From contig NZ_PCPR01000001.1 of assembly GCF_002979775.1 (NCBI RefSeq), forward strand, positions 62,001 through 126,000: a stretch of DNA of 64,000 nucleotides, read 5' to 3'. Origin of the DNA: Arthrobacter sp. MYb23 (lineage in GTDB: Bacteria > Actinomycetota > Actinomycetes > Actinomycetales > Micrococcaceae). The position numbers and the translations under genes are program-made. The notes beneath the pieces were generated by a model. That model saw only the letters and a program-made list of their open reading frames with translations. It was not told the DNA's origin and made no database searches. Shown here in pieces: positions 17,867 to 27,149 of this stretch; the first letter of the stretch is position 1, and the number at the start of each line of letters is the position of its first letter.

Positions 17867-18856
17867 ATGACTACCCGACAAATTCACAGCAGCAGTGCTG
17901 CGCCTGCAGACAGGACGGAGCCCGGGGCTCCAGTTCCGCCCGTCACAGCAGCCAGGCCCAGTCAGGTTAGGAAGCGCTGGTCCGGCCGCAGCCGCCGGGA
18001 TTTCCTCGTGTTCCTGGCCATGGCCCTGCCCAACCTCGTGTTGATCGGCACGTTCACCTATTGGCCGCTGATCAACAACATCTACTACTCCACCTTGGAT
18101 TGGACCCTCGGCTCGGCTTCGGCCACGGTGGTGGGGCTGCAGAACTACGTCACGTTCTTCACCAGTGAAGACGCGTCCAAGGTCCTTGGGACCACGGCGA
18201 TCTTCACACTGGTGACGGTGGGCGGTTCCATGGTCCTGGGCCTGCTGGTTGCCCTTGCCCTGAACTCCAAAGTCCGCGGCACCACGTTTGCCCGGTCCGC
18301 AGTGTTCGCCCCGTATGTGCTGTCCGGCGTGGGCGTTGGTTTGGTGTGGCTGTTCATTTTCGATCCCGGCTACGGTGTGCTGGCTTGGATCCTGCGCGGC
18401 TTTGGCCAGCAGAGTCCTCAGTGGATCAACGATCCCCAGCTCTCATTGGTCATGGTGATCATCGTTTACGTCTGGAAGAACCTGGGCTACTGCGCTGTGG
18501 TCTACTTGGCCGGCTTGCAATCACTTCCCCGCGACGTCATGGAGGCTGCGGCGCTGGATGGCGCCAACACTGCACGGAGGTTTTTCAACATCTCCGTACC
18601 GCTGCTTTCCCCCACCACGTTCTTCCTGTTGATCACCACCATGCTGAGTTCATTGCAGGCATTTGACCTCATCCGCATCATGACCCCGCTGGGGAACGGC
18701 ACCAGCACACTGATCTATGAGGCGTACCTGCAGGCGTTCGGCGCGTACAACCGGGCAGGCTACTCAGCTGCGATTTCGGTGATTCTCTTCGCGATCCTGC
18801 TCATCATTACTGTTCTTCAACTGCGGTTCGTTGAGCGAAAGGTCCACTACTCATGA
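17867..18856 (+). CDS. Sugar-type ABC transporter permease (MalF/UgpA-like)
   Basis: 329 residues with a 40-residue variable N-terminus, six membrane segments and the EAA loop MEAAALDGANTARRFFNISVPLLSP, characteristic of binding-protein-dependent permeases of the CUT1 group. The ATG at 17867 lacks an obvious ribosome binding site. Its stop overlaps the second permease by 4 bp. Together with the downstream permease and lipoprotein it forms an importer for a sugar, polyol or glycerol phosphate. Confidence 0.9.
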   Translation: MTTRQIHSSSAAPADRTEPGAPVPPVTAARPSQVRKRWSGRSRRDFLVFLAMALPNLVLIGTFTYWPLINNIYYSTLDWTLGSASATVVGLQNYVTFFTSEDASKVLGTTAIFTLVTVGGSMVLGLLVALALNSKVRGTTFARSAVFAPYVLSGVGVGLVWLFIFDPGYGVLAWILRGFGQQSPQWINDPQLSLVMVIIVYVWKNLGYCAVVYLAGLQSLPRDVMEAAALDGANTARRFFNISVPLLSPTTFFLLITTMLSSLQAFDLIRIMTPLGNGTSTLIYEAYLQAFGAYNRAGYSAAISVILFAILLIITVLQLRFVERKVHYS

Positions 18857-19773
18857 GCGCGTCCTCATCCGCCGTCGTCGTTGATTCCCCCCAGGCGAAC
18901 GCGCAGTCAGCTGCCAAGCATGAGCCACCGCGGCCGTTCTCCAAAGCCAACCTCATCCGGACGGTGGCCACCGGCTACCTGCCTTTGATCCTCGCAACGC
19001 TTGTGGTCTTCCTGCCGTTGCTCTGGATGTTGCTGAGTTCATTCAAGCAACCCGGGGAGATCGTCACTATGGATCTGAAGATCCTGCCCGAGTCATTGAA
19101 CCTGGAGAACTACGCCACAGCGATGACCACGGTTCCGTTCGCCCAGTTCTTCGCCAACAGCCTGATCGTTACGGCGGTGGGTTCCACCATCAAGGTGATG
19201 CTCGCGATCCTGACGGCGTACGCGCTGGTGTTTGTGCGCTTCCCGTTCAAGAACGTGATCTTCGTACTGATCCTGGTGGCACTCATGGTCCCCGCGCAGG
19301 TGTCCATTCTGCCGAACTACATCCTGATCGCAGGCATGGGTGGCAAGAACACCCTGTGGGGCATCATCCTTCCAGGTTTGGGGACGGCGTTTGGCACATT
19401 CCTTTTGCGTCAACACTTCCTGACTTTGCCGTCGTCGATTCTGGAGGCGGCGGAAATAGACGGAGCGGGTCATTGGCGGCGGCTGTGGCAGATCATTGTG
19501 CCGGTCTCGGTGCCATCCATCGCCACAGTGGCGCTCGTGACCGTGGTCAGCGAATGGAATGACTACATTTGGCCGCTCATCATCACCGACCGCCCCGAAA
19601 CCATGACGCTCCCCGTGGGGCTGACCCTGCTGCAGAACTCCGAGAGCAACGGCGCCGGCTGGGGAATCCTCATGGCCGGAGCGGTTTTGGTAATCGTTCC
19701 CATCCTGCTGGTGTTCGCGGCGCTCCAGCGCTACATCGTTGCCGGGCTGACACAGGGCAGTGTCACCGGCTGA
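18853..19773 (+). CDS. Sugar-type ABC transporter permease (MalG/UgpE-like)
   Basis: 306 residues, ATG overlapping the previous stop. There are six membrane segments and the EAA motif LEAAEIDGAGHWRRLWQIIVP. The ending QRYIVAGLTQGSVTG is the classic C-terminus of MalG-type CUT1 permeases. It pairs with the upstream permease. No ABC ATPase gene follows; many actinobacteria energise several CUT1 importers with one shared MsiK-type ATPase encoded elsewhere, which is inferred here. Confidence 0.92.
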   Translation: MSASSSAVVVDSPQANAQSAAKHEPPRPFSKANLIRTVATGYLPLILATLVVFLPLLWMLLSSFKQPGEIVTMDLKILPESLNLENYATAMTTVPFAQFFANSLIVTAVGSTIKVMLAILTAYALVFVRFPFKNVIFVLILVALMVPAQVSILPNYILIAGMGGKNTLWGIILPGLGTAFGTFLLRQHFLTLPSSILEAAEIDGAGHWRRLWQIIVPVSVPSIATVALVTVVSEWNDYIWPLIITDRPETMTLPVGLTLLQNSESNGAGWGILMAGAVLVIVPILLVFAALQRYIVAGLTQGSVTG

Positions 19774-19825
19774 ATTTCTCCAACCGCACCATTCGCATCG
19801 AAGTAACGTATTGAGAGGAAACACC

Positions 19826-21172
19826 ATGCGCAGCAACCTTGACCGCCGCCATTTCCTGGGACTGGCAGGCCTCGGAGCCGGAGCCGCGGCCCTCGCCGCA
19901 TGCGGCGGACCGTCGACGGCGGGCACGGCAGACGCCGTCGACACCGCAACGATCGACTTCAGCGGTGTAAAGCCCGCCGCCTCCATCGATTTCTGGACCA
20001 ACCACCCCGGCAAGTCCCAAGACGTGGAGAAGGCGATCATCGAGAAGTTCCACGCCAAGTACCCGGACATCAAGGTCAACTTGGTGACGGCCGGCGCCAA
20101 CTACGAGGAAATCGCCCAGAAGTTCCAGACGTCCCAGGCAGCTAAGACAGGCCTGCCCGGGCTGGTAGTCCTCTCCGATGTGTGGTGGTTCCGCTACTTC
20201 TCCAACGGCAGCATCATCCCCATCGATGGCCTGGTGAAGCAGTTGGACATCAAGATCGACGACTTCCAGAAGTCGTTGGTGGACGACTACAAATACGACA
20301 ACAAGCAGTGGGCGCTCCCCTACGGCCGCTCCACCCCGTTGTTCTACTACAACAAGGACCACTTCAAGGCAGCGGGACTTCCGGACCGCGCACCCGCTAC
20401 CTGGCAGGAATTCGCGGACTGGGCCCCGAAACTCAAGGCCACGTCCGGTGCGCAGTACGCCTACATTTACCCAGCCCTTGCCGGCTACGCGGGCTGGACC
20501 CTCCAGAACAACCTGTGGGGTTGGGGCGGCAGCTGGTCCAAGGACTGGGACATCACCTGCGATTCTCCCCAATCCGTGGCCGCACTGCAGTGGGCGCAGG
20601 ACTCCATCTATAAGGACGGGTGGGCCGGCGTCTCGTCCAAGGAAGCAGCAGACGACTTCGCCGCCGGGATCACCTCGTCCACGATTTCCTCTACAGGCTC
20701 ACTGCTCGGCGTCCTTAAAGCAGCCAAGTTCAATGTGGGCGTCGGGTTCCTGCCCGGCGGCCCGGAGGCGCCCAGCGGCGTCTGCCCCACTGGCGGCGCT
20801 GGCCTCGGCATCCCCAGCGGCATCAGCAAGGAAGAACAGCTGGCTGCGGCAACCTTCCTCAAGTTCATGACGGAACCGGACAACACGGCCGCCTTCTCAG
20901 CCGCCACCGGCTACATGCCCACCAGGCTCTCGGCGGACATGTCGGCGGTCCTCGCGGCAACACCGCAGATCAAGACCGCCATGGACCAGCTCGCGGCAAC
21001 CAAGGTCCAAGACAATGCCCGGGTGTTCCTGCCGGGCGCGGATCAGGAGATGGCCAAGGCCGCTGCGAAGATCCTGACGCAGCAGGGCGATGTCCAGGCA
21101 ACCATGACCGATTTGAAGAAGACACTCGAGGGTATCTACAACAAGGACGTCAAGCCCAAGCTGAAGGCGTAA
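19826..21172 (+). CDS. ABC transporter substrate-binding lipoprotein (UgpB-like)
   Basis: 448 residues from the ATG at 19826 with GAGAGGA upstream; the frame is open further to 19760 without support. Residues 7-8 are twin arginine (RRHFLG) and LAAC ends with Cys26, so it is probably Tat-exported and lipidated. The mature part is a type 1 extracellular solute-binding protein (SIDFWTNHPG, YGRSTPLFYYNKDHF). The RSTPLFYYNKD stretch resembles UgpB, making glycerol-3-phosphate or a glycerophosphodiester one candidate substrate, but a sugar is equally possible. A strong terminator follows. Confidence 0.85.
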   Translation: MRSNLDRRHFLGLAGLGAGAAALAACGGPSTAGTADAVDTATIDFSGVKPAASIDFWTNHPGKSQDVEKAIIEKFHAKYPDIKVNLVTAGANYEEIAQKFQTSQAAKTGLPGLVVLSDVWWFRYFSNGSIIPIDGLVKQLDIKIDDFQKSLVDDYKYDNKQWALPYGRSTPLFYYNKDHFKAAGLPDRAPATWQEFADWAPKLKATSGAQYAYIYPALAGYAGWTLQNNLWGWGGSWSKDWDITCDSPQSVAALQWAQDSIYKDGWAGVSSKEAADDFAAGITSSTISSTGSLLGVLKAAKFNVGVGFLPGGPEAPSGVCPTGGAGLGIPSGISKEEQLAAATFLKFMTEPDNTAAFSAATGYMPTRLSADMSAVLAATPQIKTAMDQLAATKVQDNARVFLPGADQEMAKAAAKILTQQGDVQATMTDLKKTLEGIYNKDVKPKLKA

Positions 21173-21179
21173 CCGCTCC

Positions 21180-21205
21180 GGAACCGCTTCAGAACCGCTT
21201 CAGAA
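21180..21205 (+). repeat. Short tandem repeat after the binding-protein gene
   Basis: An 11-base unit resembling GAACCGCTTCA occurs twice in full, with a related half unit before and after. It sits between the stop codon and the terminator. It is too short to suggest a function. Confidence 0.5.
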
Positions 21206-21249
21206 CAAGAAAAGAGCCGGGCTGCTTTTGCAGCCCGGCTCTTTTCTTG
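21206..21249. terminator. Bidirectional intrinsic terminator
   Basis: A perfect 20-bp stem (21206-21225 with 21230-21249) and a TTTT loop. The stem base is A/T-rich on both sides, giving T runs in both directions. It ends the ABC operon (plus) and map (minus). Confidence 0.9.
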
Positions 21250-21255
21250 CAGGTG

Positions 21256-22083
21256 TTACGGGATAGGGACGGGCACGACGCCGAGCGGCACCAAGTGCGC
21301 GGCTCCTCCATCCGGGGCGGACAGGACCCAGATGCCCTTCTCATGCACAGCCACCGAGTGTTCCCACTGGCAGGAACGCTTGCCGTCGGTGGTCACCACT
21401 GTCCAGTCGTCGTCGAGGGTTGCGGTCTCGATGTCACCACGAACCAGCATGGGTTCAATGGCCAGGCACAGGCCGGGGCGGATCTTGGGGCCGCGGTGAC
21501 TGGTCCGGTAGTTCAAAACGTCCGGCGCCATGTGCATCTCTGAGCCAATGCCATGGCCCACATAGTCCTCCAGAATGCCCAGCGGCTTTCCTGGGACGGA
21601 TGACACGTAGTCGTCAATGGCGTTCCCAATGTCCCCCACAAACTTACCGTTGGCCAGGGCAGCGATACCGCGCCACATAGCTGCTTCGGTGACGTCGGAG
21701 AGCCGCTGGTCTTCGGGATCAACGTTGCCGACGATCACAGTCCTGGCGGAGTCGGAATGCCAACCGTCCATGATGCAACCGCCATCAATGGAGATGATGT
21801 CGCCATCCTTGAGGACCTTGCCGCCCGGGATACCGTGAACCACTTCCTCATTGACCGAGGTACAGATGGTAGCCGGGAAGCCGTGATATCCGAGGAAGTT
21901 CGACTTCGCTCCAGCATCATTGAGGACCGCGGCGAAGACGTCGTCCAGGTCTTTGGTGGTGACGCCCGGCTTGGCCGCCGCAACGGCAGCGTCGAGTGCA
22001 CGGCTCAGGACAAGTCCGGCCTGGTGCATGATGCGCATCTGCTCGTTGGTTTTGTATTCAATGCGGGGCTGACCGAACGCCAT
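21256..22083 (-). CDS. map: Methionine aminopeptidase type I
   Basis: 275 residues. All metal ligands are recognisable: Asp100, Asp111, His177, Glu210 and Glu241, plus the substrate His83. It removes the initiator methionine from nascent proteins. It follows adk with a 184-bp gap containing a hairpin at 22191-22229, so it may be only partly transcribed with secY-adk. The last 20 residues (APDGGAAHLVPLG onward) extend a little past the core fold. Confidence 0.97.
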   Translation of the reverse strand: MAFGQPRIEYKTNEQMRIMHQAGLVLSRALDAAVAAAKPGVTTKDLDDVFAAVLNDAGAKSNFLGYHGFPATICTSVNEEVVHGIPGGKVLKDGDIISIDGGCIMDGWHSDSARTVIVGNVDPEDQRLSDVTEAAMWRGIAALANGKFVGDIGNAIDDYVSSVPGKPLGILEDYVGHGIGSEMHMAPDVLNYRTSHRGPKIRPGLCLAIEPMLVRGDIETATLDDDWTVVTTDGKRSCQWEHSVAVHEKGIWVLSAPDGGAAHLVPLGVVPVPIP

Positions 22084-22190
22084 GATCTCCTCTGGAAGGT
22101 TTGCTGTAGAGACCGATCAGGCCTCTTGCTTCAACCATTTTCCCGCACCGGGGAGCGTGGCCGAAATTGGAATGCAGGGTGGAACAGGAA

Positions 22191-22229
22191 AAGGGTGTGT
22201 CCCGCACTCACGGTACGGGACACACCCTT
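22191..22229 (-). terminator. Terminator between adk and map
   Basis: A 14-bp stem AAGGGTGTGTCCCG (22191-22204) with CGGGACACACCCTT (22216-22229) and an 11-base loop. On the minus strand TTTTCC follows. It probably ends the secY-adk transcript or attenuates map. Confidence 0.7.
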
Positions 22230-22267
22230 CGCTCCAGCGCCGTTTCACCGGCTATGTGGAGAATAAA

Positions 22268-22846
22268 CTAAACGGCCTTGGCCGACTCGATCGCCGTCAG
22301 CACGCGGTCGGTAACTTCATCGATACCACCAATGCCATCAACCTTCGTGAGGATGCCACGCTCGGCGTACTTGGCCACAACTGCCTCGGTCTGCTCGTGG
22401 TAGAGGTCCAGGCGGTGTCGGATCACAGTCTCGTTGTCATCCGAGCGGCCCGTTTCCTTGGCACGGCCAAGAAGGCGGGTTACCAATTCTTCGTCGTCAG
22501 CGGTCAGCTGGAGCACGACGTCGAGCTCCTGCTCACCCTCAGCGAGGATCTGGTCAAGGTAATCCACCTGCGCGGTGGTGCGCGGGTAGCCATCCAGGAG
22601 GAAGCCGTTTTCGACATCGCTCTGGCTCAGGCGATCGCGAACCATGTCGTTCGTGACGCTGTCCGGAACAAAGTCCCCGGCGTCCATGTACTTCTTGGCT
22701 TCGATGCCCAAAGGGGTTTCGCCCTTGACGTTGGCACGGAAGATGTCGCCGGTGGAGATGGCGACTACGCCGAGGCGCTCGGAAATCCGCTCAGCCTGCG
22801 TACCCTTGCCCGAACCGGGAGGTCCAATGATCAGCATTCTCGTCAT
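22268..22846 (-). CDS. adk: Adenylate kinase
   Basis: 192 residues, with the P-loop GPPGSGKGT at 8-16, STGDIFR and LLDGYPRT. The length and the lack of the zinc-finger LID cysteines mark the short form. It balances AMP, ADP and ATP. The start overlaps the secY stop by 4 bp, so the two are translationally coupled, the standard order. Confidence 0.98.
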   Translation of the reverse strand: MTRMLIIGPPGSGKGTQAERISERLGVVAISTGDIFRANVKGETPLGIEAKKYMDAGDFVPDSVTNDMVRDRLSQSDVENGFLLDGYPRTTAQVDYLDQILAEGEQELDVVLQLTADDEELVTRLLGRAKETGRSDDNETVIRHRLDLYHEQTEAVVAKYAERGILTKVDGIGGIDEVTDRVLTAIESAKAV

Positions 22847-24153
22847 CGCAAAAGCCCTTCGTAGTGACGTTGTTGTAGCTGCGCATCAATCTGCTTGACG
22901 GTTTCCAGGCCAACACCCACCATGATCAAAATTGACGTGCCACCGAACGGGAAGTTCTGGTTGGCGTTGATCAGGACGAGTGCAACCAAAGGAATCAACG
23001 CCACGAAGCCCAGGTAAAGGGCTCCAGGCAAGGTGATCCTGGAAAGCACGTACTGCAGGTAGTCCGCGGTCGGTTTACCCGCCCGGATGCCCGGAATAAA
23101 CCCGCCGTACTTCTTCATGTTGTCCGACACTTCTTCAGGGTTGAAGGTGATGGCAACGTAGAAGTAGGTGAAGAACACAATCATGGCGAAGTACAGCGCC
23201 ATGTAGATGGGGTGGTCGCCACGGGTGAGGTTGTTGTTGATCCACTCAACCCACGGGGCCATCTGCTCCCCTGGCGCCGGCTGGTTGAACTGCGAAATCA
23301 GCCCGGGCAGGTAAAGCATGGAGGAAGCGAAGATGACAGGCACGACGCCGGCCATGTTCACCTTGATGGGAATGTACGTGCTGGTGCCTCCCACTGTGCG
23401 GCGTCCGATCATACGCTTGGCGTACTGAACGGGAACACGGCGCTGAGACTGCTCCACAAACACCACCAGAGCCACCGTCAGCAAACCGACGGCGAGGACG
23501 GTGAAGAAGGTGCCAGGGCCCTTGGATTCCCAGATGGAGCCCAGCGAGCCGGGGAAGCTTGCAGCGATTGAGGTGAAGATCAGCAACGACATGCCGTTGC
23601 CCACACCCTTTTCGGTGACCAGTTCGCCCATCCACATGATGAGGCCGGTACCGGCCGTCAACGTGATGATGATGAGGATGGTGGTGATGATGCTCTCATC
23701 AGGAATGATGGGCAGATTGCAGCCAGGGAGCAGCTGACCGGAGCGGGCAAGCGAAACCAACGTGGTGGCGTTCAGCAAGCCGAGAGCGATGGTGAGGTAC
23801 CGGGTGTACTGCGTCAACTTCGACTGACCGGAGGAGCCCTCTTCGTAGAGCTGCTGGAACCGGGGAATGACCACCCTGAGCAGCTGCACGATGATGCTCG
23901 CAGTGATGTAGGGCATGATGCCCAGGGCAAACACTGAAACCTGCAGCAACGCGCCGCCGCTGAACAAGTTCACCAGCTGGTAGATGCCTTGCGAGGTGGC
24001 ATCAGTGTTCAAGCATTGCTGGACATTCTGGTAGTTCACACCAGGCGAGGGGATGAAAGCTCCCAAGCGGAAGATTGTGATGATTCCCAGCGTGAACAAC
24101 AACTTGCGTCGCAAATCAGGCGTCCGAAACGCCCGGCCGAATGCGCTTAGCAA
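22843..24153 (-). CDS. secY: Protein translocase channel subunit SecY
   Basis: 436 residues with ten membrane segments, starting MLSAFGRAFRTPDLRRK. Typical motifs include GALLQVSVFALGIMPYI and the cytosolic loop near VEQSQRRVPVQYAKR. It forms the Sec channel with SecE (encoded at 61294-61575) and SecG. A strong terminator upstream at 24264-24306 separates it from rplO, so secY must have its own promoter or rely on readthrough. Confidence 0.98.
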   Translation of the reverse strand: MLSAFGRAFRTPDLRRKLLFTLGIITIFRLGAFIPSPGVNYQNVQQCLNTDATSQGIYQLVNLFSGGALLQVSVFALGIMPYITASIIVQLLRVVIPRFQQLYEEGSSGQSKLTQYTRYLTIALGLLNATTLVSLARSGQLLPGCNLPIIPDESIITTILIIITLTAGTGLIMWMGELVTEKGVGNGMSLLIFTSIAASFPGSLGSIWESKGPGTFFTVLAVGLLTVALVVFVEQSQRRVPVQYAKRMIGRRTVGGTSTYIPIKVNMAGVVPVIFASSMLYLPGLISQFNQPAPGEQMAPWVEWINNNLTRGDHPIYMALYFAMIVFFTYFYVAITFNPEEVSDNMKKYGGFIPGIRAGKPTADYLQYVLSRITLPGALYLGFVALIPLVALVLINANQNFPFGGTSILIMVGVGLETVKQIDAQLQQRHYEGLLR

Positions 24154-24212
24154 GCGTCCTCCTGAGTAGAAAGTACAAGGATGTGGATGGGATCAATGAA
24201 ACCCAACAACCG

Positions 24213-24240
24213 AGTCTAACCGCTTGTGACGCCGTCGGAA
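24213..24240 (-). promoter_or_regulatory. Candidate secY promoter
   Basis: On the minus strand TTCCGA (24240-24235), 16-base spacer, TAGACT (24218-24213), placed after the rplO terminator and 60 bases before the secY start. The -35 is poor. It is supported mainly by position and by a similar TAGACT upstream of rpsL. Confidence 0.35.
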
Positions 24241-24263
24241 TAATCGAGAGTCAACAATCACGC

Positions 24264-24306
24264 AAAAAATCCCGGTATACAGGGCCGAAGCCCCGCATAC
24301 CGGGAT
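24264..24306 (-). terminator. Intrinsic terminator after rplO
   Basis: A 10-bp outer stem (24269-24278 with 24297-24306) and an inner GGGC-CGAA-GCCC hairpin, followed on the minus strand by six T (24269-24264). It divides the spc operon from secY-adk-map. Confidence 0.85.
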
Positions 24307-24338
24307 CCTTTTACAACGGGCATTTGCCCCACTGGCTC

Positions 24339-24821
24339 TTAGAGAGCAGTGGTGCTTCCGCCTGCTGCAGCAATCTTTTCCGCAGCGCTGGAAGAGAATG
24401 CGTGGGCGGTGACGTCAACCTTGACGGTGATGTCGCCGGTGCCCAGCACCTTCACGGGCTGGTTCTTGCGAACGGCACCCTTCTCAACCAAGGACTCGAC
24501 GGTGACAGCGCCACCTTCCGGGAACAGCTCGTTGAGCTTCTCCAGGTTTACAACCTGGAACTCAACCCGGAACGGGTTCTTGAAGCCGCGCAGCTTCGGC
24601 AGGCGCATGTGCAGCGGCAGCTGGCCGCCGGCAAAGCCAGCCTTTACCTGGTAACGGGCCTTCGTACCCTTGGTACCACGACCAGCGGTCTTACCCTTGG
24701 AGCCTTCACCACGACCAACACGGGTCTTGGCGGTCTTGGCACCCGGGGCGGGGCGCAGGTGGTGGACCTTCAGAGCGTGCTGCTTCTCAGCAGTCTCTTC
24801 GGCGGTCTTGTTCTCTGCCAT
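24339..24821 (-). CDS. rplO: 50S ribosomal protein L15
   Basis: 160 residues. [33 protein letters not shown] is split here by rough position 20-50; the loop [19 protein letters not shown] follows. It has a short acidic N-terminal extension. Its start overlaps the rpmD stop by one base. It is the last gene before the terminator at 24264. Confidence 0.97.
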   Translation of the reverse strand: MAENKTAEETAEKQHALKVHHLRPAPGAKTAKTRVGRGEGSKGKTAGRGTKGTKARYQVKAGFAGGQLPLHMRLPKLRGFKNPFRVEFQVVNLEKLNELFPEGGAVTVESLVEKGAVRKNQPVKVLGTGDITVKVDVTAHAFSSSAAEKIAAAGGSTTAL

Positions 24822-25027
24822 TACTTCGCCTCCTCTACATTCACGAGGTGCGGAACCGTGTTCAGCATGCCAACGGTCACGGCGTCAGCGTTGCGGACAA
24901 CAGTGTGTCCGATGCGCTTGAGACCGAGGGACCGAAGAGTAGCCTTCTGGTTCTGCTTGGCGCCAATGACGCCCTTGATCTGGGTGATCTCCAACTTGGC
25001 GTCGGAGGGAGTCAGGTTCTTAGCCAT
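24821..25027 (-). CDS. rpmD: 50S ribosomal protein L30
   Basis: 68 residues from the ATG at 25027 ([19 protein letters not shown]). The upstream open frame to 25225 is not L30. [15 protein letters not shown] is the family core. It lies between rpsE and rplO with 2-bp and 1-bp junctions. Confidence 0.97.
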   Translation of the reverse strand: MAKNLTPSDAKLEITQIKGVIGAKQNQKATLRSLGLKRIGHTVVRNADAVTVGMLNTVPHLVNVEEAK

Positions 25028-25029
25028 GA

Positions 25030-25734
25030 CTAAACACCTGCCTTCTGGTTCTGGAGCGCGCGCACCAGAGCAGCAGGAGCAACCTCGTCCAGCGGCAGGC
25101 CACGGCGGGCAGCCACGGAAGCGGGCTCTTCGAGCTGCTTCAGAGCGGCAACAGTCGCGTGAACGATGTTGATCGCGTTTGAGGAACCGAGCGACTTGGA
25201 GAGGATGTCGTGGATACCCACGCACTCCAATACCGCGCGGACCGGACCACCAGCGATAACACCGGTACCGGCGGAAGCCGGACGCAGCAGGACTACACCT
25301 GCAGCGGCCTCACCCTGCACACGGTGCGGGATGGTGCTGCCAACGCGGGGAACGCGGAAGAAGGACTTCTTGGCCTCTTCAACGCCCTTTGCGATAGCCG
25401 CGGGAACTTCCTTGGCCTTGCCGTAGCCAACGCCGACCATACCGTTGCCGTCACCGACGACGACGAGAGCGGTGAAGCTGAAGCGACGACCACCCTTGAC
25501 GACCTTGGCAACGCGGTTGATGGTGACAACGCGCTCTACGAACTGGCTCTTCTCAGCCTCACGACCGCCGTCGCGGCCACCACGGCCACCACGGTCGCCG
25601 CGGCCTTGGCCACGGTCGCCGCGCTCGCCACGACGTCCGCCGCGGCGGTCATCGGTAGCGGGTGCGGTCTCAGTTGCTTCAGCAGCTACAGCTTCAGTCA
25701 CCTGAACGTCCTTTTCGTTATTTTCAACGGTCAC
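25030..25734 (-). CDS. rpsE: 30S ribosomal protein S5
   Basis: 234 residues. The first 60 are an acidic stretch then an Arg/Gly-rich run ([20 protein letters not shown]), much longer than E. coli S5. The core [20 protein letters not shown] and [11 protein letters not shown] is normal. S5 controls decoding accuracy. It overlaps rplR by 4 bp. Confidence 0.97.
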   Translation of the reverse strand: MTVENNEKDVQVTEAVAAEATETAPATDDRRGGRRGERGDRGQGRGDRGGRGGRDGGREAEKSQFVERVVTINRVAKVVKGGRRFSFTALVVVGDGNGMVGVGYGKAKEVPAAIAKGVEEAKKSFFRVPRVGSTIPHRVQGEAAAGVVLLRPASAGTGVIAGGPVRAVLECVGIHDILSKSLGSSNAINIVHATVAALKQLEEPASVAARRGLPLDEVAPAALVRALQNQKAGV

Positions 25735-26114
25735 AGTGCCAGCCCACCTTCGCGAGCACCGTCAGCGACGGCGGCGATACGGCCGTGGTACTTGTTACCG
25801 CCACGGTCGAAGACAACAGCTTCGACGCCTGCAGCCTTGGCACGCTCGGCAACGAGCTCGCCAACGCGCTTGGCCTTGGCAGTCTTGTCACCGTCGAATG
25901 CACGAAGGTCCGCTTCCAAAGTGGAAGCGAAAGCCACGGTTACACCCTTGCTGTCATCGACAACCTGGACGAACATGTGACGTGCAGAGCGGTTAACAAC
26001 CATACGAGGACGTACAGCCGTACCTGTGATGCGCTTGCGGATACGAAGCTGGCGACGGCTGCGTGCAGCAGACTTGCTCTTGTTCGTACGCTTCTTGTTA
26101 ATTGCGATGGCCAT
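25731..26114 (-). CDS. rplR: 50S ribosomal protein L18
   Basis: 127 residues: [20 protein letters not shown] near the N-terminus and [20 protein letters not shown] at the end. It binds 5S rRNA with L5. It lies 3 bp after rplF. Confidence 0.97.
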   Translation of the reverse strand: MAIAINKKRTNKSKSAARSRRQLRIRKRITGTAVRPRMVVNRSARHMFVQVVDDSKGVTVAFASTLEADLRAFDGDKTAKAKRVGELVAERAKAAGVEAVVFDRGGNKYHGRIAAVADGAREGGLAL

Positions 26115-26117
26115 GGT

Positions 26118-26654
26118 TTACTTACCAGCCTTTCCGACCTTGCGGCGGATGACTTCGCCGGCGTAACGGACACCCTTGCCCTTGTAGGGGTCAGGCTTGC
26201 GCAGCTTGCGAATGTTGGCAGCAACCTCGCCGACCTGCTGCTTGTTGATACCCGCAACAGAGAGCTTGGTCGGACCCTCTACTACGAAGGTGATGCCTTC
26301 GGGTGCAGAGACGTTAACCGGGTGGCTGTAGCCCAGAGCGAACTCCAGGTCAGAACCCTTGGCCTGAACGCGGTAACCAGTACCAACGATTTCAAGCTTC
26401 TTCTCGTAGCCCTCGGTAACGCCCTGGATCATGTTGGCGATCAGGGTGCGGGTCAGGCCGTGCAGCGAACGCGAGTTGCGCTCGTCGTTCGGGCGGGTGA
26501 CCGTGAGAGTGTTTTCTTCCTGGGTAACCTCGATCGGGCTGGCCACAGTGTGGCTCAGCTCGCCTTTGGCACCTTTGACGCTGATGACGGAGCCATCGAG
26601 CTTGACCTCAACTCCGGCAGGAACGGTGATGGGGAGACGTCCAATACGTGACAT
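26118..26654 (-). CDS. rplF: 50S ribosomal protein L6
   Basis: 178 residues, [17 protein letters not shown] at the start and [19 protein letters not shown] near the end, the conserved L6 signature. It lies near the sarcin-ricin loop on the 50S. It is in normal spc order. Confidence 0.98.
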   Translation of the reverse strand: MSRIGRLPITVPAGVEVKLDGSVISVKGAKGELSHTVASPIEVTQEENTLTVTRPNDERNSRSLHGLTRTLIANMIQGVTEGYEKKLEIVGTGYRVQAKGSDLEFALGYSHPVNVSAPEGITFVVEGPTKLSVAGINKQQVGEVAANIRKLRKPDPYKGKGVRYAGEVIRRKVGKAGK

Positions 26655-26672
26655 TATTCTCTTCCTTTCCCG

Positions 26673-27071
26673 TTACCAGACGTACGCGAGGACTTCGCCG
26701 CCCACGCCCTTCTTGCCGGCCTGCTTGTCAGTCAGGAGGCCGGAAGAGGTGGACAGGATTGCGATACCCAGGCCACCCAGCACGTGCGGCAGGTTGGTGG
26801 ACTTCGCGTAAACGCGGAGGCCCGGCTTGGAGATGCGGCGGACGCCAGCGATGGAACGCTCGCGGTTCGGACCGAACTTCAGGTCGAGGGTCAGCTTCTT
26901 GCCAACCTCGGCGTCTTCTTCCTTCCAGCCGGCAATGTAGCCTTCTGCCTTCAGGATGTCAGCAACGCGTGCCTTCAGTTTGCTGTACGGCATGGACACG
27001 GTGTCGTGGTATGCCGAGTTTGCATTGCGCAGACGCGTGAGCATGTCTGCGACAGGATCTGTCATAGTCAT
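26673..27071 (-). CDS. rpsH: 30S ribosomal protein S8
   Basis: 132 residues, [18 protein letters not shown] to GGEVLAYVW; an internal in-frame ATG at codon 3 is an alternative start. S8 binds 16S helix 21 and in E. coli represses the spc operon. A 12-base perfect palindrome (27075-27086) stands between the GAGGAAG ribosome binding site and the start codon. rpsN, which usually precedes it, is absent. Confidence 0.98.
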   Translation of the reverse strand: MTMTDPVADMLTRLRNANSAYHDTVSMPYSKLKARVADILKAEGYIAGWKEEDAEVGKKLTLDLKFGPNRERSIAGVRRISKPGLRVYAKSTNLPHVLGGLGIAILSTSSGLLTDKQAGKKGVGGEVLAYVW

Positions 27072-27074
27072 TTG

Positions 27075-27086
27075 GGCTATAGCCCT
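27075..27086 (-). promoter_or_regulatory. Palindrome in the rpsH ribosome-binding region
   Basis: GGGCTATAGCCC is perfectly self-complementary and lies 3 bases upstream of the rpsH ATG, separating the GAGGAAG from it. As RNA it could form a small hairpin or dimerise. As DNA it could be a protein site. Confidence 0.4.
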
Positions 27087-27149
27087 TCCTCGTACCGGTT
27101 TCCGCTGCGCCTGCTCTTATGAGCCTGCGCGGACGGACCTGTCACGTAG

